64,000 nucleotides of DNA from Erigeron canadensis (GCF_010389155.1 NC_057768.1:13452501-13516500); one strand, 5' to 3'; positions 21,901-33,687 are shown, counted from the first letter of the stretch. The notes: generated by a model from the sequence alone, not told the origin. Numbers and translations: made by a program.

Positions 21901-23454
21901 ATGGCTACTCGTGAAGCGTTGGCTCTGGGTACTGATACAAGACCTACAGTTCTTTATCGTGATAACTATGGACTTTGGAAGAAAAGGTTCATGGATTATG
22001 TGGAACGTCAGACTAATGGTCACATGCTTAAGGATTCAATCATGAATGGACTTGCTAGGCATCGTCATCCTACTACCGGTGCTATTTTGACTCCTGATCT
22101 TTTGAATGCGGAACAAAGAGATCGTACTGCTGCTGACAACAGAGCTAGGTCATGCTTATATCAAGCACTTCCTGATGAGATCTATGGCTCAGTTGATTCT
22201 TATGACACAGCAAAGGAGATTTGGGATGAAGTTGCTAGACAAATGGAAGGTGCTGATGTAACCTCAACAATCCGAATAACAAATGTCTTAACTGAGTTTG
22301 ATAATTTTCAGAAATCACCAAATGAATCTCTCGAGTCCGTGTACTACAGATTTTGCAATGTGATCAATGAACTAAGAAAGAACAAGGTCAAGAAATCTGA
22401 AATTGAGCTGAACATCAAATTTATCAAAGCACTTGGTCCCGAGTGGGAAGATTATGGAACTCAAATCAAGCAACATCAAGATCTGACCAAATTCACCATT
22501 CATACTCTTTATAAATCTTTCAAGTTGAATGAGCATCAAGTTCTAAGCAAATATTCATTCAACAAAGTGCCAGAAGTTGTATCTACTGATCCTTTGGCAT
22601 TGGTTGTTGAAAGAAAGGTTTTTGAGGCTCTTAAAAGACAAATGACTATTGTTTCTTCGTCTGATGAGGAGGGAGAAGATTTCTTGGCTCCAAGAGATGG
22701 TGTTCCTGATGAATTCTACCAAGCTCTTGCCACTGTGACTAAGCATTTCAAGAAAAAGTATTTCAAAGCGAGGCCAACTAACAACAATCTTCGTACTTCA
22801 TCAACAAGTGCATTTCCAAAGAAGGAACAATATCATCACAAGAGTTTTAAACAAGGTGAAACAACTGGTTCCAAGAATGGAGATAAGAAAGCAGAAACTG
22901 AGAAACAAATCATGGAAAAAGGAAAAACATCTGACAAAAAGTGTTACAACTGTCGAGTTCCTGGTCATTTTGCTGTGGATTGCAAGCTGCCTCGCAAGAA
23001 GAATTATGAATACTACAAGCAGAAGATGCTCTTAGCAAAGCAAATTGAAGCCGGTCAAGCCTTGATTGCTGAAGATGACAAGTGGCTTTTGCTGACTGAT
23101 GATGAAGATGAAGATCTGTCTGCAAATGTATGTTTCATGGCAAGGTTGAGCAAAGACAAAGTGTTGGAGACTGACAGCATTGACGAGGAATATCCCGATG
23201 ATGAGGTAAATCTCGACTCTACTTTTTCATCAATTAAGGATAAAGAGTCTTGTAGAATTGCCTTATCAAACTTGACGAATCATTACACTTCTTTAGCCAA
23301 CAAAAACAAGAAATTGAAAAATAGCATTTTATTTTCAAAAAGGGAGTACACCAAACTTCTTGAAGAAAATTCTAAACTACTTTTTGAGTATGATGCTATG
23401 AAACAAGAATTTCAAATTATAAAGAACAAATGTTGGTTAAAGAATGTGAGATGA
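21901..23454 (+). pseudogene. E4 gag, proximal part (517 residues)
   Basis: Longest undamaged gag piece in the family. ATG at 21901 follows the repeat array. Residues 1-230 are a UBN2-type gag (YGLWKKRFMDYVERQ, DEIYGSVDSYDTAKEIWDE, and LGPEWEDYG near residue 180). The zinc knuckle CYNCRVPGHFAVDC is near residues 347-360. An acidic stretch LTDDEDEDLSANVCFMAR and a coiled-coil start follow. Near 23417 one base is missing relative to E3, so the last 12 residues are out of frame and gag continues in the next ORF, which overlaps by 25 bases. Confidence 0.88.
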
Positions 23455-24800
23455 ATGCGTCTCCTGATTCTAAGTTATTGGAAAAGTGCCATAATTTAGA
23501 AAAGACCATTCTTGATCTTGAAAAAGCCAATCAAGATCTTGAAGTTCAAAAGACCAATGAATGGCTTTGGGCAAATGCAAGACAAATGGATGTTGATATT
23601 CTGAATAAGAAGCTTGAAGAAGCTACACCAAAAACAATTGAACTCGAAAGAAAAGTTTCTGATTTAAATCATAATTGTTTTTTAAAAGACATTGAGATTG
23701 AAAACCTTGAAAGACAAATTGAGGAACATAAGAAGAATATACTTTTCTATCAAGAAAAGTTGTACAAAGTTGAACAAAATCCTCTTTTGGATTTCACTGC
23801 CTATTTTAATAAATCAAAGATTGATAGATCGGAACTTCTTCTTGGGTCGGGTTTTGAGAATATCACTCCATTGCAAAAAGCAAAAGAAGAAATTATACCT
23901 TTGTATGATGAAAAATTTTTGAGACTTGGTATGGTACAACAATTCATTCGTCCTTTGGATGACAAATTTGAGACTGATGAGGTTGAGAAGATTCAAAAGA
24001 ATAAATTTTTGGTTAATTATGATGCTATCAATACTTCTTATGAAACGAAAAATTCAACAAATTTTGAATTAGAAGAGATTGCGTCTAATTTTCAAAACCA
24101 AGAATTTGTCATTTCTCCACCAAAACCAACTAAATTGTATATTCCATCCACATTTTTGGAAAAACAAATAGAAGGTTTACAACAAACAGTGGAATCACAA
24201 CAAAAACTCATTCATAATCTACAGTCTCAAAGTCCGAATTCAAAAAATGAATCAGTTGTTGTTGATATCAAGAAAGTTTGTGTGAATGTTTCTACCCAAA
24301 CTGATTTCAGTCTCTTAGTAGACCATTTCACTCAGACTACTTGTGATTCATCTACAAGTTCATCCACCCAGACCGTGACTGACTGTTTTGCATGTACTTG
24401 TCAAACTACTGCTACTTCTTTAGCTGCAAATTATGTGCAAACCGATTTATCTGATGAAGATCTTGCGCATAACTTAGTTTTGATATGGTACTTTTATAGA
24501 TTTTTCACATGCAAAAATCTTGAAGAGCTAGTTGTTCACCCTAAGCTTTGTGCTAATATAGGTGTTGATACTTCTACTCAATTTTCTTGTGAAACCAAGG
24601 ATGTTTCAGTCCAAGTCGACCTTATTCCTGAGACTACCCGTGGTATGATCTTGGACAACAAGATTCCTGATATTTCTATATTTTCGAATGAATTCACCAA
24701 AGATGATTTTAATAAATTCATGGAGGGAGAATATGTTTTTGACTCAGAAACTGAGAAAAAGATTGAATCTATCAAAATCATAAATTTTCAAAAGAAATAA
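23430..24800 (+). pseudogene. E4 gag, middle part with coiled coils and TQT motifs
   Basis: 456 residues, frame-shifted from the proximal gag. The first ~130 residues are coiled coil (LEKTILDLEKANQDLEVQKT and following heptads). A second coiled coil (LEKQIEGLQQTVESQQKL) is near residue 245. Then six TQT-like motifs follow within 24291-24620: VSTQTD, HFTQTT, SSTQTV, YVQTDL, TSTQFS, VSVQVD. TQT peptides bind dynein light chain LC8, and Sirevirus Gag has been reported to bind LC8-like proteins; binding here is inferred. A conserved hydrophobic run LVLIWYFYRFFTC lies between the motifs. The ORF ends in a frameshifted tail near 24790. Confidence 0.8.
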
Positions 24801-24826
24801 AAGGAGAATCTCAAAAACAAAAATCA

Positions 24827-25684
24827 GTGTCCAAAGCTCCAACATCATATTATTTCCAAGAACGAGTTAAACCCAAACTCGTCAAGGCTGAACAAAAGAG
24901 TTCTACCCTTTCTATCAAGACTGAACAAAAGAGTCCTAACCCTTCAAAACCCGACAAACATGTTAGAAAGAAACAAGTTGAGACCTCACCAAAACCAAGG
25001 TATCACAAAATGAAACTTCCAAATGACAATCCAAATGCTTTTTTGTCTAACTCTCAATCTAGTTCAATTTCTAAAGTACCTAAGTGTAGCTCCGTTTTGC
25101 TAACTAGGGATACTTCAAATGGTGTAACTAGATATAGGGATAGATATGGATGGTTTTCAATTGCCAAACCTAAGAAGCAAGAAGTTTCCTCAACCCCAAA
25201 AGAGACAAAAAGGATGAATAAGTTTAAAACCACTAATTCTAATCTTCTTAGTGTCAATTCAACAGGTGGAAAGACCAAATGGGTTCCTAAGTCATTAGAA
25301 CCTAAGATCAATTTTAAGCAATTGTCTGTTGAGGAAAAGAAGAAGAGGAGGAGGAGAAAAAGTGTTGGTAACAGAAAGAAAAGAGTTTCTGTTGATTTAA
25401 ACAATTCATCTTTAGTGAACAATGTTAATAAATCCAAGGCTATGCCTTGTGGGGCTGTAAACAATGATAATGGTCGTGCTTGTTTGAATGGTGTTAAACA
25501 TGTTACTTTTAATTCAAATGTGAATGTGCGTACTTTTTATACGAATGTGCTTATTGATGGTGTGCTTGTTAATGCTCATATTGATTCTAAAGCATGTTTG
25601 TATGCATATCCTAAGTTATACCCCCTGCCTGTGTTAACTAACCACAAAGGACCCGTCTTTAAGTGGGTACCTAAAGTCGGTTAA
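24827..25684 (+). pseudogene. E4 gag, basic C-terminal part
   Basis: 285 residues in a third frame. Lysine-rich throughout, with a KKKRRRRKSVGNRKK tract that could bind nucleic acid or act in nuclear import, a RYRDRYGWFS motif, and the closing FKWVPKVG shared with E3 and E5. TAA at 25682-25684. The start is not meaningful: this is the continuation of gag after a frameshift near 24790-24820. Confidence 0.78.
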
Positions 25685-25699
25685 AATTTGTGATTGCAG
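25682..25699 (+). other. Gag stop and splice-acceptor-like tract in E4
   Basis: TAA, AAT, TTG, TGA, then TTGCAG followed by GAAATAACC. In E4 the protease is in frame with gag but behind two stops. In E3 and E5 this spacer is one base longer and the frame differs. Confidence 0.4.
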
Positions 25700-25894
25700 G
25701 AAATAACCATCTGTGTATGGATACTCGATTCTGGGTGTTCAAAACACATGACTGGAAATAAATACTTGCTCAAGAATTTTGTTGAAAGGTTCATGGGAAC
25801 TGTTCGTTTCGGAAACAACAATTTCGCTCCAATTCTAGGTTATGGAGATATTGAAAGAAACGGGATTGTCATTAAGAAAGTCCATTATGTTTAA
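25694..25894 (+). pseudogene. E4 protease
   Basis: Open from TTGCAG to a TAA at 25892-25894. It carries WILDSGCSKHMTGNK (DSG active site) and VRFGNNNFAPILGYGDIE. The TAA replaces the Glu codon of KKVHYVEGLSHN, and the frame then continues unbroken into integrase, so a single nonsense change separates them. There is no ATG; in the family the protease is part of a larger polyprotein. Confidence 0.85.
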
Positions 25895-25897
25895 GGT

Positions 25898-28399
25898 TTG
25901 AGTCATAACTTGTTCAGTGTTGGACAGTTCTGTGACAACAACCTTCAAGTTCTTTTTCGACAATCTCTGTGCAAAGTCCAAACTCTAGATGGAATTGATA
26001 TCCTATGCGGAGATCGTGAAGATAATGTTTTCACAGTTAATCTTGATGATAACGAACCAACTGATAATATCTGTCTTGTTTCAAAAGCTACTTCAAAAAA
26101 TTCTTGGTTGTGGCATAGAAGGCTTTCTCACTTGAATTATCAAACCATCAATGCTTTAGTCAACAAGCAACTTGTTGAAGGCTTGCCTGACTACAAGTAT
26201 GAGAGTGAGTATGTCTGTCCTTCTTGTGCAGTTGGGAAGATCAAGAGAACTTCTCATAAACCAAAGAAAATTCCACATACTTTGGCACCTCTTCATTTGC
26301 TTCACATGGATCTTTGTGGGCCTATGAAAGTACAAAGCAGAAACGGGAAGAGATATATTCTGGTTATCGTTGATGATTATTCAAGATACACTTGGGTCAA
26401 GTTTCTTGCTTCAAAAGATGAAACAACTCAAATTTTGATCGATTTCATCACTTCCACTCAAGTGAATCTTCAACTTCCAGTCCGCTATATCCGTTCGGAT
26501 AACGGTACTGAGTTCAAAAATGCCATCTTCGATGAATTTTGCAAATCAAAAGGCATTACTCACCAATTCTCTGCTGCTCCCACCTCGCAACAATATGGTG
26601 TCATTGAAAGGAGAAACCGTACGCTGGTGGAAGCAGCAAGGACAATGCTTGCTTATTCCAAGTTACCATCAAATATGTGGGCTGAGAAGACTCCTTATGA
26701 GGTTATTAACAAACGCAAACCCAACATCAATTACTTCCATATTTTTGGGTGTGTCTGTTATACCTTGAATGATCGGGAAAATGTTGGAAAGTTTGAAAGG
26801 AAAGGTGACGAAGGTTACTTTGTTGGTTACTCAAAGACATCGATTGCATATCGCATCTTTAATCGTCGAACAAACACGATTCAAGAAACCATGAATGTTT
26901 GGTTTGACGAGATGTCTGGCATGATATTTGAACAAGAAAATTTGCTACCAACAATTAGTGATCCAAGTACTTCAAGTGCTTCCTCAAGGACGTCTACCTT
27001 AGCTTCAAAGTTCAAGAAATATCCAACTCCAACAAGTGAAGAGCTAGATATTCTTTTCGAAGAATTCTACAATACGAAACCGATTCAAGAAAAGGAACCT
27101 CAAGTCATCAATGAACCAATTCCGAACAATGATCCTATTCAAACAAATGAACCAGTTCCTGACAACAATCGTGAATCATCTTCAAATTCTGCAGAGCAAG
27201 AAGAATCATCTCCAAGTGATATTTATTCTCAAAAGAATGTTCAAGAACAACCTTCTCAAATCATCCAAACAACAAATCCATCAAATACTCCAAATGTGTA
27301 TGTACCACTGGATTTTGATCATCCAAATTTTGAGGAAAGAGTTCTTTCGAGCTATGATTCCATTTCTCAACAGAACTCTGGATTTAATGATGATAATGTT
27401 GACATTCATCAACAAGATCCTCTTCCTCATGACAACAAGTGGTCACGTATGCGCAAAGATCATCCTACAGAACAGATTATCGGAGATCCACAAGCTGGTG
27501 TTTCTACCCATACTACAGTCAATGAGTGTCTTGTTGCACTTTCACTGAGTAACATCGAACCCAAAACAGTCTCTGAAGCTCTTTGTGATCCAGAGTGGGT
27601 TAAAGCAATGCAAGATGAATTAGCTCAGTTTGAGAGACTGAAGGTATGGAGATTGGTTCCAAATCCAAGAAAAGAAGAACCAATTCGCACCAAGTGGATT
27701 TTCAAGAACAAGAAGGATGAAAATGGAGTTGTAGTAAGGAACAAAGTGAGATTGGTTGCAAAGGGTTACTGCCAACAACCTGGTGTGGATTTCGACAAAA
27801 CTTTCGCTTCTGTTGCAAGAATGGAGGCCATTCGTATATTCTTAGCTTATGCCGCATTCAGAAACTTCACAGTGTTTCAAATGGATGTGAAGATAGCGTT
27901 CTTGAATGGAGAACTCAAAGAAGAAGTTTACGTGGAGCAACCTGAAGGTTTTGTTGATCCTAAGAAGCCAAACCATGTCTACAAGTTAGACAAGGCTCTC
28001 TATGGTTTGAAGCAGGCACCCCGAGCATGGTATGATTCCTTAACTACTTTCTTACTCAAAGGAGGCTTTACCAAAGGCACTATTGACCCTACCCTATTTC
28101 TTCGTAAGCAAGGTAAGCATGTTTTACTTGTCCAAATATATGTTGATGACATTATTTTTGGGTCAACCAGTCAAACTTTTTGCCGAAACTTTTCATCTCT
28201 AATGGTCAATCATTTTGAAATGAGCATGATTGGGGAAATGAATTACTTTTTAGGTTTACAAATCAAACAATTACCAACTGGTATTTTTATATCACAAGGT
28301 AAGTACATAAAGGATATGTTGAAAAAGTTTGATATGACTACATGTTCTTCAATTTCAACCCCAATGGCTGCTCGTACCAAAAGAGGTATAGAAGCATGA
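25898..28399 (+). pseudogene. E4 integrase and reverse transcriptase (833 residues)
   Basis: The pre-integrase zinc region ([22 protein letters not shown]), integrase core ([29 protein letters not shown]) and RT ([38 protein letters not shown], catalytic [19 protein letters not shown]) are in one frame. Relative to E3 and E5 it lacks 19 residues between MWAE and KTPYEV in the integrase, an in-frame loss. The RT is truncated by a 37-base deletion after TPMAART, which shifts the frame and ends the ORF. It would otherwise make the enzyme pair that integrates and copies the element. Confidence 0.9.
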
Positions 28400-29077
28400 T
28401 TGGTTCATTGTTGTATCTTACAGCGTCTCGCCCAGATATAATGTTTGCAACATGTATGTGTGCTAGGTATCAAGCTGCCCCGACTGATTTACATTACCAA
28501 GCTGTGAAACGAATTTTTCATTATCTGAAGGGTACACCCAATCTTGGTCTCTGGTATCCAAGGGATACTAAATTCAATTTAACTGCCTATCCAAGGGTAC
28601 ACCCAATCTTGGTCTCTGGTATCCTAGGTATCATGCAGGTTGTAAGCTTGATCGCAAGAGCACATCTGGTACTTTACAAATCTTAGGGGATAAGATTGTA
28701 AGTTGGTCATCCAAGAAGCAAAATTGTGTATCACTGTCAACAGCGGAAGCTAAATATGTGGCTGTTGCTAGTGTTGTGCTCAAGTGTTATGGATGAAGAC
28801 ACAGCTTACCGATTATGGTCTAAAATATGATCGTGTCCCTATCTATTGTGATTCACAAAGTGCCATTGCAATTGCTGTCAACTCAGTCAACCACTCACGC
28901 TCAAAGCACATTGATGTGAGATATCATTTTCTCAAAGATCATGTTGAGAAAGGTGACATCGAACTCTACTTCGTAGGAACTGACTACCAACTCGCTGATT
29001 TGTTCACAAAACCACTGAACGAAAAGAGGTTTAATTTCTTAATCTCTAAACTTGGTATGCTAAATCCTGATCCTTGA
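28342..29077 (+). pseudogene. E4 RNase H with internal duplication
   Basis: From about 28375 the frame gives [20 protein letters not shown] and a normal RNase H start. The YSDADHAGC motif is then replaced by a second copy of 32 bases (28593-28624 repeats 28528-28559), which throws the frame. The C-terminal part returns at 28784-29077 (LWMKTQLTDYG, CDSQSAIAIAVNS, LADLFTKPLNEKRF, LGMLN) and ends at TGA 29075-29077. The duplicated block looks like a template-switch product. The enzyme is dead, as a catalytic Asp region is lost. Confidence 0.85.
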
Positions 29078-29148
29078 TTCACTTTACCATGGAAGGAATT
29101 CTTGACACATTTTTCAAAAAAAAAAAAAAAAATTATTATTACTTCGTG

Positions 29149-29255
29149 GTGGCTTACATATGCTATGTATGTAACCCGTGCTTCAATGATGTATTTATTA
29201 CTTAGTGGCTTATGCACACTCAGTGTATAACCTTTGTGTACTTCCAAGTTGGAAT
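29149..29255 (+). repeat. Two 56-bp hairpin repeats after E4 pol
   Basis: Copies start at 29149 and 29205, again 56 bases apart. The first holds CTTACATATGCTATGTATGT, an inverted repeat. The second is cut short and runs into a GTGTACTTCCAAG fragment of the loop motif. A poly-A run (29116-29131) precedes them. Confidence 0.8.
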
Positions 29256-29266
29256 TAATTCATGTT

Positions 29267-29510
29267 GTTATACATATAAATTGATATAAGATAACGCGGA
29301 ATTGAACGCCTTTGTGTACTTCCAAGTGGTCTTATATGAATGTATATGTGTAATATATTGGATTTTCTTCATGATAAACTGAGTATCACAAGATGTTGAT
29401 TGCATTTTTGTTGCACCTGTTTCAAAAACTCTCAATTGTTGATATGAGAAGCAAGGGATTGAACGCCCTTGTGTACTCCTGAGTTGTCTCATCTTGAACA
29501 ATTGATTGAG
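29267..29510 (+). repeat. Two large stem-loops with conserved loop in the E4 3' UTR
   Basis: 29267-29354 (AT-rich stem, loop AACGCCTTTGTGTACTTCC) and 29431-29510 (stem CTCAATTGTTGATATGAG, loop AACGCCCTTGTGTACTCC). The third stem-loop of E3 and E5 is missing here. Confidence 0.75.
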
Positions 29511-31699
29511 TTCACTTTTGATAAAACCTGTTTTAATTTCACACAAATCATTTTTGCTCCACCTTTTCTATGAAAATCTTTTTGATCTATCTTTGCATAG
29601 ATTAAGGGGGAGTTTGTGATTTCAAAACTCTTTCAAACTTCAAATGTGTTTTTTAAACTTTTTTTTTCACATTTGATGATTTTTTTTCAAAATATTTTCT
29701 TCAAAGGAAGTTCGGTGTTTAGTTTGCACATGAACGACTAGGTTTTTCTCAAAATTCTACTCCATGAATTTCATCATCGCCGATGAGTTCTAACCAAGGA
29801 GTTTTCACTTCTTTCAGTAGATAGTGACGGTATTTTTGAGTGATGATGAATTCGTGCAACTAAGTTGGAGGGAGTACAGTCGAAAAGTGAGAGGTTATAG
29901 TGATAATGTTGTGAGAAAAGGGTTAAAAGAATTGATACCCTTCTCTAAAATTCTCAAATCGCCGGGTAAAACACATTTCTATCGGATGTCATTTGTTGAT
30001 ATCTCGGTATTGAAGAAGCCTTCATGGACCCAGTGAAGCGATGCACATCTTTACCTAACCACTCAAGTGTTTCTTAACAAATGCTTGTTTTATTTCTCAC
30101 GGAGATTTTCTCATTTCTATTGACTCTTTATTTGGAAGACGTTGATATTGAAAAAGGTGACACTCTGCTCCAGTCCCCGACTTCATTTGATCACTTTGTG
30201 TCTAGAGCTTTCGTGATTGATCATTAATTTTATCGTTATTCATTCTTTAGGACACATTTGCGTCATATCTTTGTGATATACATGCTTATCTTTGTGATAT
30301 AGCCGGAACATTTGTAGTGATATCTTAATTGATATTTCACGATGATCAAATGGAAATCCTACCATTACTAACATCATTTCCAGTTTTGAACGTAGGTCTC
30401 ATAATTGCATTTGTGTAATTATTGAGTTAACAAGAAGTCTATTGTGACCTTGGATTTTTTCCTAAAAAGTCTTTAAGGATAGTAGAACATGGTTATCGAA
30501 CGCTTAGGTGACACTGACCATAGTTTACATTCTTTGAAGCAATCTTGAGGTTGGAAAGCCAAAAGACCAAACTATGTTAGGGGTTTGCTTTGTGCATTTC
30601 TCAATGATACATAGGAAATCCGATAAATGGTATACATTTCTTTCGGTCATTTCATTAATCCTTTCGATTTTTGAATGCAAACGGATCATTCTTATCCGGT
30701 TTCTTTTCTCATCACCCCAACACAGAAAACACCAACACCATAATAAAATGCTTATACCAACAACTTCAACCTTACATTTTAGTCACCCATAGGGTTATTT
30801 GGGTTGGATTAATGGTTTGGGTTGATGAGTTGTTAGTTAATATATCTTTGTGTAAACACCATTGCGCTATGAATCTCTTGATTTCTTTTTGACATTCTAT
30901 TCAATCAATGTTTGCATAATGACATTGGTTTCCAACTTTGTCATTATGAGGGGGAGAAAATAGTATGATTGATTTTTGATTAGGAAAGAAATTAGAATGA
31001 TTTTAAGGATATGAAGATCAAGATCAATAATGAAAGGATGCTCACTCAAGATGTTACAAAAAGTTCAAAAATGCTCCAATCAAAGACTGTGATTACTCAT
31101 GAATTGAGGAGGAGCATGATTACATTCATAAAAGAATTTCCAAAACCTTATTGAAATGTTTACTCTCAAAAGTGTTCAATACGATGTGACAAAGATTAAA
31201 GCTTCAAAGGACAAAAGGCTGAAGATTCAAAACAAAAGAAGAAATGCTTCAAAAAGAGTCTTCATCAAATTAAAGATCTTCAAGTCATACAACAACACTT
31301 TACCAAAAGCTACATTGCACATATCAAGGGGGAGAGTACATATTTCTGAAAATTCATTCCAAGACTTCAAAGAAAAGACTTCAAGATTCGAAGATTGAAG
31401 AATTCAAGACAAGTTCATACCTTCCGCATTTCAAAAGACAACTCTGATCTTTGATTCAACAATCCTCGAAGATTTAATATACACACACTCATCATTCTCT
31501 GTTCAAAAAGGAACATTGAGAATCAACAAATGATTTAACTTCAAGAAGTCCAAGACCAAGATTGAATCAAGTTCTCCAAAGACAATGAGAAAGCTTTGAA
31601 GACTTGTTTCAACACACCAATTGTCTTCACCACCGAGCTCATCAAATTCATTCCTACAAGATAAAACAACACGTACTTCAGACCTTACAATATATCACT
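29511..31699 (+). other. E4 long 3' UTR with PPT-like tracts
   Basis: No ORF that I can support, although it is 2.2 kb. It holds purine tracts AAGGGGGAG at 29604-29612, GAGGGGGAGAAAA at 30948-30960, GAGGAGGAGC near 31106 and AAGGGGGAGAG at 31326-31336, plus short repeats of ATATCTTTGTGATAT (30270-30305). The same order is found in E3 and E5. Multiple PPTs are a known trait of Sireviruses. Confidence 0.75.
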
Positions 31700-31710
31700 A
31701 AGGGGGAGAA
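31700..31710 (+). other. E4 polypurine tract
   Basis: AAGGGGGAGAA directly before the 3' LTR, the normal place for plus-strand DNA priming. Confidence 0.93.
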
Positions 31711-32043
31711 TGTTAGAAATCCAAAAATAGTAATACATTGTAATTTAAGTTATGGACTTACTTGTTGTTAAGTCATGTGTTGATGATTTCTAAGGTTGAG
31801 GGGCTAATTGTGATAATTAGCATAGTTGGTTAGTTTAGACTATAAATAGCCCTCAATTCCTTAGAAATCATAACTTTGACATAACCTAATCATAACCTTG
31901 ACACATTTTTCATACGATTACATCTGAAAAACACACACTTGATCCCAATTCTCTCTCAACACACACACAAACACCAAGAACACACACACACACTAAACCG
32001 CCATTGTTGATGTGAATTCGAGTGATAAAATCGTGTTATTACA
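31711..32043 (+). repeat. E4 3' LTR
   Basis: 333 bp, TGTTAG...TTACA, with TATAAATA at 31841-31848. It keeps the canonical TG...CA ends that the 5' LTR has lost. Five differences from the 5' LTR: four transitions and one transversion. Confidence 0.95.
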
Positions 32044-32048
32044 TCTTC
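32044..32048. repeat. E4 target-site duplication, right copy (TCTTC)
   Basis: TCTTC, matching 20481-20485. Confidence 0.93.
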
Positions 32049-33687
32049 ATGGACCCAATGAAGCGATGCACATCTTTACCTAACCACTCAAGTGTTTCTT
32101 AACAAATACTTGTTTCATTTCTCACGGAGATTTTCACATTTCTACTAACTCTTCATTTGGAAGATGTTGATATTGAAAAACGGGGACACTCTGCTCCAGT
32201 CCCCGACTTCATTTAATCTCTTTGTGTATAGAGCTATCTTGGTTGGTCATTAATCTGATCATTTTTCATTTATTTAGGACACATTCGAGTCATATCTTTG
32301 TGATATAATTGCTTATCTTTGTGATATAGCCGGAACATTTGTAAGTGATATCTTAATAGATATTCCACGATGATTAAATGGAAATCCTACCAATGCTAAC
32401 ATCTTTTCCAACGTTGAACGTAGGTCTCATAATTACATTTATGTTATTATTGAGTGAACGAGAAGTCTAACAGTGACCTCGGATTTTTCCTAAAAGTCTT
32501 TAAGGATAATAGATTGTGGTTATTGAACGCCTCGGCTGTACTAACCATGATTTATATTCTTTGAAGCAATCTCGTGGTTGAAAAGCCGCAGACCGAACTA
32601 TGTTAGAACATTGCTTTGTGCATGTCTCAATGATACATAGGAAATCCAAAAAATGTTATACATTTCTATCGGTCATTTCATTAATCCTTTTGATTTTTGA
32701 ACATGTTAACGGATCATTCTTATCCGGTTTCATTTCTCATCTCACTAACACAAAAACACCAAAACCATACTATAACGTTTGTACCAAACAACTTCAACCT
32801 TACATTTTAGTCACCTTTAGGATTCTTTAGGGTGGGCTAATGGTTTGGGTTGCTGTTTTGATGGTCGACATTTCTCCATGTGCAATACATCTAGTTTCGG
32901 ATTGTGTTATTTCTTTTAGCATTTCATCAATTAATGTTTGCATAATGACATTGGTTCCCAACTTTGTCATTATGAGGGGGAGAAAAAGATTATGATTGAT
33001 TGGGGAAGAAATAAGAATAATTGATGGAGAAAAGTTTGTGTTTGAAACTGAAGTGAAAGAATTAAAATTGAAACTTGGAAATTTTTCCTCCAAATTTTTG
33101 CCCCCGAAATATGTTCTCATGAAAATCGAGCTATGGATTGTTCAGATTAACTTGTCAAAGATTTTCAAAACATGTCAGTCAATTGAGCTCAAATTTTCAC
33201 TAGATTTTAGTTGATTGAGTTTTTGATTTAAAAAAAAAATAGAGGAAATCTAAATTGATTCCAAAGATAAGATTGAGACTAAAGATGAAAAGATATTCTT
33301 TCAAGATGGAACAAATGTTTAAAGATGCTATAATATGGTTATATTCATGTATTGAGGGGGGGCATGATTACTTCATAAGAGACTTATCCAAACTTTATTC
33401 AAATATTTACTTTCCAAAGTGTTCAAGTCAATGTGACAAAGATCAAAGCTACAAAAAGTTGAAAGATTGGTTAGAAGATTCATGAAAAAGAAGTATAGTT
33501 TCAAAAGAGTCTTCATCAACATGTTTCATTCAAGATCTTCAAGTCATACAATAACACTTGTTCAAGAAGCTCCAATGCACACATCAAGGGGGAGAGTACA
33601 AGTTCATAATACTTCATGTCAAAAGTTGAAATTCCCTCAAGAATCAAAGATTAAAAAATCAAAGCCAAGTTTATACCTTTTGCATTC
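32049..33687 (+). other. E3 3' UTR, continued after E4
   Basis: Continues the E3 3' UTR in register with E4 positions 30015 onward. PPT-like tracts: GAGGGGGAGAAAAAG at 32974-32988, GAGGGGGGGC at 33354-33363, AAGGGGGAGAG at 33586-33596. Compared with E4, everything between about 33680 and the last third of the LTR is deleted, including the true PPT. Confidence 0.8.

Larger units (their letters stand above)
20486..32043 (+). mobile_element. E4: full-length copia element nested in E3
   Basis: Bounded by 333-bp LTRs (20486-20818, 31711-32043) and a 5-bp duplication TCTTC. Total about 11.56 kb: PBS, a 1-kb leader with TTTAGATCGTTT repeats, a gag of about 1,260 codons, protease, integrase, RT, RNase H, and a 2.6-kb 3' UTR with hairpins and several polypurine tracts. 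The two LTRs differ at 5 of 333 positions by my reading, so the insertion is recent. The coding part is nevertheless damaged by at least two frameshifts, one nonsense codon in pol, two deletions and one duplication, so it probably moved with proteins from another copy. Large gag, multiple PPTs and RT type suggest a Sirevirus without env. Confidence 0.95.

Noticed and set aside
30574..30892. Small plus-strand ORFs in the E4 3' UTR as genes
   Set aside because: They are not kept in E3 or E5, where the same sequence has stops and shifts.
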